Shown: one piece after another, positions 58,364-64,000 of the stretch
Numbering within the stretch: the first letter of the stretch is position 1
Layout of the letters: every line of letters starts with the position of its first letter
From: Symsagittifera roscoffensis
Lineage: Eukaryota; Xenacoelomorpha; Acoela; Convolutidae
Reading direction: 5' to 3'
Assembly: GCF_963678635.1 (NCBI RefSeq)
Contig: NC_087069.1
Coordinates: 3,424,166 to 3,488,165, forward strand
Length of the DNA: 64,000 nt
Made by a program: the position numbers and the translations under genes
Notes under the pieces: generated by a model
Told to the model about the DNA's origin: nothing
The model's database searches: none
The model's input: only the letters and a program-made list of their open reading frames with translations

Positions 58364-58953
58364 GCCGCCAAATCGGATCATTCAACCGTTCCCCTTCTTA
58401 ACCATCCAATCTCCAACGTCACTCTTCTAGCATATCAATTTCTGATCTCACTTCTTCTCCCTAGCCCTCATTCACCACTAATTCGCCACGCTTGGATTCT
58501 TATGATTCCACAAACACAGTTTTTCACACCATCTCACAATTTAACAATTCCGATATTGAAAATCAAATTGAATTTCAGAACACCGAGCCCGACCCGTCCA
58601 ATTTTTCGCCACCCCCCTTCCGTCCGCTCCACACCCCAACTCCCAATGAAACTTCCCCAGCTCCTTCGTCCTACGCAGACACAACCCCAAACCTCTCCCC
58701 AATAACAAGTGATCAATCCGACCCCCCTAGCCCCGTCATTGAAGAACTAGAATACGAGCTTGAACCTTTCATCACTTTACAACAACAGCTTCAAAACACT
58801 AACACATTAACAATTCATCACTTATCACAATCCGTTTCCTCCTCCGAATCCTCCAATTCAGCCTCCACAGTAGAAAAAACCAGAGAGTATTCAAACGAAA
58901 GCACTCGACTGTTTTACCTTCACCCACTCCACGCAAACATAAGGAATTTTTAA
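58360..58953 (+). pseudogene. ORF3, unit E, start overlaps env stop (ATGA)
   Basis: ATG at 58360 overlaps the env TGA (58361-58363). The frame has TAA at 58399 and TAG at 58462, as in C and D, then stays open for 163 codons to TAA at 58951: SYDSTNTVFHTISQFNNSD, Pro-rich PPFRPLHTPTPNE, ELEYELEPFI and SQSVSSSESSNSAS. The conserved stops show that the block was already dead before amplification, or that only the 3' part matters. No domain recognised. Confidence 0.5.
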
Positions 58954-59656
58954 AAGATAGCTTACCATTCTTCCCACAATACACTTACTATCAGACCAAT
59001 AACGAACTTAAGTTGATGAGTATAGTCTGGTTCCCAAACTAATTTGGACCTCATACTACCACTTCACTAATCCACCAGCACTCCCTTCATACAATAACCC
59101 AGCTCAAAATGAAAAATGTCAATACCAACTACACGACCTAACCACAGCACTACCTCAAAAACAATTCACAACCATAGGACTAACGCATACATTTAACAAA
59201 TTTGTTGCGCAAAACGCAAACAGATTTTCAATTAATCACTACGATCAAGCTATTGCTTAATATATGGAATGGAATAAACAGTCATACAAGAAGACAAAAA
59301 CACTAATACCCAACTAACTGACTTTTTTTTTATGGAAAAAAAAACATAACGTTTAAAAGCATGAACAAAAAAAGTGTTAATATTATCTCTACTGCAATCC
59401 AAGACAACAAAGCTTACCATTATTTTTTCAATAATTTTAATCACCTTTCACTAATTTTAATTTTCTCACACCAAAAGAAAGTTGACTAGCACTGCTCGCA
59501 TGAAATAATGTTACGCACTAAGCTTACCAACACATACACCTAGTGTAAGTTTTTTCAACAACACTTCATAACTAACACACCATCACGAAAGCCACAACAT
59601 ATATTCACTTTCAATAACTCCAAATACACCTCTCCAATTTTTCTAAACTTCACTTA
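58954..59656 (+). pseudogene. Decayed stretch between ORF3 and ORF4, unit E
   Basis: After the ORF3 stop another frame reads EFLKDSLPFFPQYTYYQTNN, then (different frame) NPPALPSYNNPAQNEKCQYQ, KQFTTIGLTHTFNKFVAQN and RFSINHYDQAIA up to about 59260, then NIISTAIQDNKAYHYFFNNF at about 59375-59434. The order is the same in all units, suggesting one former long frame downstream of env. Confidence 0.42.
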
Positions 59657-59848
59657 TTGTCTAAAAAAACTATTTTGAGCGGCATCCTCCGAAATTATGA
59701 CCAGATAAGACAATCGAATTTATTCTGCCCTGATGTTGAAGAATCCCGCCCACTAATAATCCCCCACGAAAAGATACAGCCCATCGAAGTTCAAACTATT
59801 CGCACTAAATTCCCAAATGGATTTTTTGTCGACGACAACTGTTTGTAA
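59657..59848 (+). pseudogene. ORF4 C-terminal piece, unit E
   Basis: KKTILSGILRNYDQIRQSNL, FCPDVEESRPLIIPHEKIQ and PNGFFVDDNCL, stop TAA 59846-59848 overlapping the donor-like GTAAGT at 59845-59850. The frame is intact here, but its connection to upstream text is broken by a one-base shorter A run. The Leu-rich block of A/B is missing. Confidence 0.4.
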
Positions 59849-59926
59849 GTATAATTAATTAATTAAACTAAAAAATTTAAAATCCTACTAATCAATCTTT
59901 ATGTTTGTCTCACTTTTCGCTTTTAG
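59845..59926 (+). other. Candidate 82-bp intron
   Basis: GTAAGTATAATTAATTAATT at the 5' edge and CACTTTTCGCTTTTAG at the 3' edge give a consensus donor, a pyrimidine tract and an acceptor. Joining would add only a few codons before a stop. Units C and D keep both sites (47520 and about 47603; 53098 and about 53181), whereas A and B have the donor but have lost the acceptor. Splicing is inferred. Confidence 0.35.
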
Positions 59927-60062
59927 ATTTCACCATCCAATCATCTAAAACAAATAAAAGTAAAAATTTATTTGTAAAAGTTTTTTCTATAAAGTTTTCA
60001 AAATTGTTTTAACAATTGCAGTATGTAATTGAGGGAGTAAATTTTTTTCCAAAGCAGTAAAT

Positions 60063-60353
60063 TTATAACTTTTGATTTCCATAGCAGTAAATTTTATTCA
60101 TATGTAGTAAATTCATAAAATTGCAAATAAATTGAAGAAATCTGAACTTGTTAGAAGACGCTTCGTTTATAAATTTGAATTCTTCACTCGCCCATAAATC
60201 ACACACCCTTTTCACAACCGCACAGCTCGCCCACAAAGAATTGTTTAAATAATTAACATCAATTTTAACTTTCACTGATAACAACTCTAACTTGTTTTCA
60301 AACTTTCCTTTGACCCGGTTGGAAGGAATTATAAAGTAAATTAATCTAACCAA
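60063..60353 (-). CDS. Minus-strand ORF m1, unit E (96 codons, doubtful)
   Basis: MVRLIYFIIPSNRVKGKFEN, VNYLNNSLWASC, CDLWASEEFKFINEASSNKF. Clearly the same frame as in C/D but with about a dozen amino-acid differences and no stop. It overlaps a hydrophobic minus-strand frame at 60346-60630. No known domain. Confidence 0.28.
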   Translation of the reverse strand: MVRLIYFIIPSNRVKGKFENKLELLSVKVKIDVNYLNNSLWASCAVVKRVCDLWASEEFKFINEASSNKFRFLQFICNFMNLLHMNKIYCYGNQKL

Positions 60354-60651
60354 CGCAGCTTACTAACGCCACAAAACTACAAACTAACAGCATGACCAAG
60401 AAAGATAGCCCACGGTACACAAACTGGCCTAAACCCAGATTGAAACTGGATAAATTCATTTTTTGAAAGCCACTTTCAAGTTTAATAAAAAAACCAAATA
60501 CACAAAAAAGTCGAAAGACAAAACCAAAACAAATGATTCTACTTTGGAGAAAAGGACACAACCAAAACAAAAATGCGAAAAATACGTAATGAAAATGTAA
60601 CAAAAGTTGCACATAAAAAAGACTCTGCACAAAGAGACCATAAATAACAGC

Positions 60652-60738
60652 CCACTCCTGGCCTCGTCAACCAGAGTGAAGTCCTGAGCATTGTCTTCAG
60701 CCGGCTTAACCCACCGCGCTACAACCACGCTTTGTGAC
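60652..60738 (-). repeat. tRNA-like (SINE head-like) segment, unit E
   Basis: Best version of this segment: on the minus strand TAGCGCGGTGGG (A-box-like) and, 49 bp on, GGTTGACGAGGCC, which is the B-box text GGTTCGA..CC with two extra bases. A competing reading is protein-coding: ARWVKPAEDNAQDFTLVDEA is an open frame. In C and D this segment and about 330 bp around it are deleted (near 48104 and 53682). Confidence 0.33.
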
Positions 60739-61311
60739 CATCACTCTATTTTCAACCACAAATAAAGCTTAACCAACAAGATGTTAACATATAAAAGCAG
60801 TTCGTAAAGATTTCTTAGAGCCCAAGCAACGAGCAGCAAAGGAGATGACAACCCGACCACATTCCACTTCTGGAATTGCAAATCTATTTGGTTTGCTGCC
60901 GAAGTCACTTCTTCAAAGGTTTTTTAAGTATGGACCCAACATCGCAGCAAAGGAAACCCATTGAGCCAGACCATTGACCATCTCGATGTTGATCTCACAT
61001 ACCGATCTTAGTCACTTGGCACTTCACACGGAAAAGTCAAACTTCACCCTGCACCTAGTCTCGATCTAAATTTAATGAAATCGATATATCATAGCATCGA
61101 TCAGAAGTCTTCACACAATCACCCAAGACTACCCATGATCAACGAGACCCATCTTAAAATACGAAAAAAACAGCCTTCTTCCATCTACACAAACAACTAC
61201 ATCTCTCCTCTTTCCAAGAAGTCACTGCTCAAAACATCAAAAGAAAACTACATCACCCGTCCTTCACTATAAAAAACAATTAAAAACTAAAAACTCTCTA
61301 ACCCGGATGGT

Positions 61312-61687
61312 TGGAGCCAGCTCTAAGCAAGTATTAATAAACCAGTTATATTATTGATGAAATTGTCTCTATAACATATTACTAACAAACCAATCATATT
61401 TCATCTCTGACAACGACACTTATTGGTAAGGGCTGAAAATACTTGTAGTTTCAGCACCAGAACATTTTGAATAAATCGTAGTATACAGTTGTTCTCTTTC
61501 TGGATAAACTCCAAGAACTAACTCGCGAAGATGTATTGAGACTAGGGGATATAGTAGTTAGATTAAGATTGGTGTTAGACTAAAAAGTTGCACGAATCTA
61601 TCCGGCCGAAATTGAGATATCGAGACGAACAGGCGGTGTACCTTATCTGAAATTACTCTATGGGTACAGGCCAAAGTTCATAACTCA
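61312..61687 (+). mobile_element. LTR, 376-bp form, end of unit E
   Basis: TGGAGCCAGCTCTAAGC...CATAACTCA, the purest representative of the undeleted 3' LTR lineage. Followed by GAAGAACAAAACGAG. The preceding CCCGGATGG is as in the other copies. Confidence 0.82.
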
Positions 61688-63300
61688 GAAGAACAAAACG
61701 AGTGTCCTTGTTGCGGAATCCCCCTAACATTTGCCCAAAAGCACAGTTTGGTCTCGTAATGGACCGCCATAAGAACGGCTACTCGTGGTCCCAGAAAACA
61801 TTAGCGAAACTTTTGGACCAACGAAGAAATTGTCATCACAATAACACCAAGCTAAAAAAAGTGCAAAGAAAGTTTCAGTCAGTTTTGAATTATCAGTCGT
61901 CATTTTATTATAACTGTTACTAAAGGTTTAACATTAATGCATTTGATATCTAAGAAAGCCTACTTTGGGATAAGACATACCAACTGGGAGTTTTGTTTGA
62001 AAAAGTTCCCCATGTGCTGACCTTGAGAAACCAAGGTTAGGAAAGCATGGAAAAGATTCAAAACTCATACAGGAGGTAAACTTACTTTGATTTAACTGAT
62101 GCACTGATCACTAGTAATAAGAGAAATAACAACAAACATTGTCAGTTTCAATAACACTCCAATTTTCAAATTTCCATATCATCCAAAAGCCATCCAAACA
62201 AAGGATTTACGTTCTGCTAAAACAGAACTCCAGAGCTGCCTAGAAATAATGCCCATAAAAAAAGACTTTTTCTGGCTCACTTATCTCAAAATTTCAACGA
62301 ACCAATTTCAAAAATAAATAATCGATTTTTTTGATACTTTAACGAAAAAAAAAACAGAAAATTGATAATGTTTGTTTGCAGTATAAAAAAATATTTACAT
62401 CTGCTCAAAATCTAGTGTTTTTGACTCTGTTAGGTGATCTCATTTTCCACTTGTTAAATTCCAGTGGAACGCCGGAAACCGGAGAACCACATCGACTTAA
62501 CAAAAACAACAACTACAGAAGATATTTCTTTCACGCCCTAATTTTTTTTATTTCTATGAAAACTTTCTTTAAGAAACTCACTTATCGAGAAAGTGTTGAT
62601 GTGCGGAGACATTCATAGCAACCCAGGACCCATTCTAAGTTGTTATGAAACAAGTTAAAAACAAAACAAATTTTAAAACTTAAGAAATTAAATCATCTAA
62701 ACGTTCAAAGCAAAATCAAGAAAATCGAAAGCATCGAAAGTTTCTTGGAATTATCTGGGGAAAATACAACACATGGAAAAACAAAAAATTTGTTTGAATC
62801 TGGTTTCACCTCAAGCTTATTGATGAAAGATTATAGTTATCAGTTTTCTAGACAAGATAGATCAAATAAAAACTCTAGAGGGGGCGGTTTATTTTGATGC
62901 ATGACTCAATCCTATGTTAAGTGATGACACACAACATCTTAACAACAGCATTACCTAGAACTTTTTGATGGAGTTTTGCTCATGTGCTCATTAAAAAAAG
63001 GTAACTTGAACCTTGCCTATTCGCCAAGAACTAGACACACACCGGTCTCTTCCTTGAAAAAACAGTCTGTGACATTATTTCCATAATCAGTGAAAACAAA
63101 AGCATTTTCTTAATTGGAGATTATGATGTAACAGCAGTAGATATTGGAGCTTAAGCGAACAACCCAAGTATTAAGATACGTTATAGATTTCCGGTCTTCC
63201 ATGCTAAGTAATAACAATGGATATAGAGTCTACAATGTATTAGGATAGGGAATACCAATGGTAAGGTTTCTTGATTTGTGTGATGATAAGTTAATGCTAA
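61688..63300 (+). mobile_element. LINE fragment with canonical 2A-like motif, unit E second copy
   Basis: The LTR flank with CPCCGI text (about 61703-61720), further unclassified sequence, a damaged LLGDLIFHLLNSSG piece (62376-62520), then a deletion that joins TCACGCCCTAA to the TTTTTATTTC stretch. In the frame of VLMCGDIHSNPGPI the motif GDIHSNPGP (62605-62631) is intact, whereas units A, C and D read GDIHSKPG. The endonuclease part follows (DKIDQIKTLEGAVYFDA, LSDDTQHLNNS, LIGDYD at about 63110-63127, the box Asn now Asp). No RT. Non-functional. Confidence 0.66.
62605..62631 (+). other. 2A-like GDIHSNPGP motif
   Basis: GGA GAC ATT CAT AGC AAC CCA GGA CCC encodes G-D-I-H-S-N-P-G-P. 2A-type sequences have the core D-(V/I)-E-x-N-P-G-P; the similar D-I-x-x-N-P-G-P text is common at the N-terminus of LINE proteins just before the endonuclease, where this one lies. 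Homologous positions are 35081, 43836 and 49413. Confidence 0.6.
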
Positions 63301-64000
63301 GAAAAACGAGTTTTTTTTTAGATTTTGTATAGAAATGTCTATTTTTTTTTCGCAAAAACTGTGGCGCTGATTGTCTAATTTGTAAATATCAAAGGCCAAT
63401 TACTTGTAGCTTGATGATTGAAGGTTAAGTAATTAGTGTTTTGGTTCATGGTAAGTAAGTGGTAAGAGTGTTTGGGCGAAAGCTTGGAATTCTTATCACA
63501 AAAATTCTTATCACAAAAAAAAAAAAACTTCAAAACACGATAAGATTTGTTATAAGTCTACCTTTACTATTTGTTAGATACTTTTAATTTTTGAAATATC
63601 TATGTGAAGCTATGCTGAAACCTACTGAACTTCGAAAAAAGTCAAGTTTTTGAGAAAATTGTTTAAATTACAAAGAAAGTTTGAGAATCACTGCATCGTA
63701 CAGTAAATTTACTGGCATAATTTACCTTTACAAATAAAAAACTACACATTCACATAAAATTACTTAAAATTATAGTTGAATACAATGAAAGTAATAAACC
63801 ACTGCATCGTATTTGAAATTTACCGCAAGTTTATGATAAGACACCAACGAAATATTGCATCGTACAAAAGGTTAATACATTGCAACACTTATAATAAATT
63901 TTTTTAAACAAAATTTTTAATTTAATTTTTGAATTTGCATTAGTCCTTTTAAGTTCAATGTTTTGTATGAATTCCATCATCTTGAACTTGTCTTTTTGGG
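63301..64000. other. AT-rich tail to the end of the window
   Basis: The same tail as at 35671-36079 and 55526-55929, extended. TGCATCGTA occurs at about 63692, 63803 and 63856. No gene recognised. The next env copy, expected after this tail by analogy with the other units, does not appear before the window ends. Confidence 0.5.

Overview
The window looks like repeat-rich, AT-rich (pericentromeric or heterochromatic) DNA of an invertebrate animal, possibly an arthropod; the host assignment is an inference. I see no bacterial operon, rRNA, canonical tRNA, CRISPR array or intact conserved host gene. Almost everything is explained by four layers: a long satellite array, small DNA transposons inside it, one decayed env-bearing Ty3/gypsy (errantivirus-like) LTR element, and non-LTR (LINE) fragments that were co-amplified with the 3' half of that element.

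Layout. 1-13740: degenerate satellite of roughly 170-bp monomers built on a recurring CATACAATTYC box. It carries a 1448-bp higher-order repeat in three copies (6511-10857), a ~338-bp dimer array, and MITEs with matching inverted ends and 8-bp target duplications. 13741-16037: AT-rich, mostly featureless sequence, including a GTCGA-type minisatellite at 15697-15932. 16038-16165: a LINE piece. 16166-26100: 5' LTR, primer-binding-like site, leader, then gag, protease, RT, RNase H and integrase, all broken by stops and frameshifts. 26185-64000: the env - ORF3 - 3' region - LTR - LINE block, repeated in several truncated versions: A 26185-36893; B from 36897; a 5.58-kb near-perfect tandem pair C (about 42660-48237) and D (48238-53815); and E from 53816 to the end. 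gag-pol occurs once. The env/LTR/LINE block occurs five to six times.

Reconstructed history (inference). A full-length retroelement with gag, pol, env and a further downstream frame inserted into a LINE. The 5' LTR is preceded by ...AAAGAAG and every 3' LTR is followed by GAAGAAC..., while unoccupied LINE copies in the same window read AAAGAAGAAC, giving a 4-bp target duplication GAAG. 5' and 3' LTRs now differ by roughly a fifth by eye, so the insertion is old. Blocks A/B differ by only 1-2 percent and C/D by a handful of bases, so the amplification is recent (or partly an assembly effect).

The least ordinary material is the 3' end of the retroelement. The env stop and the start of a further frame overlap as ATGA in copy E. 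That Ser/Thr/Pro-rich frame is followed by more decayed coding sequence ending exactly at a GTAAGT donor-like site. One LTR lineage has a deletion that creates a TATAAAAGG box. The LINE pieces carry a canonical 2A-like GDIHSNPGP in one copy and GDIHSKPG in the others.
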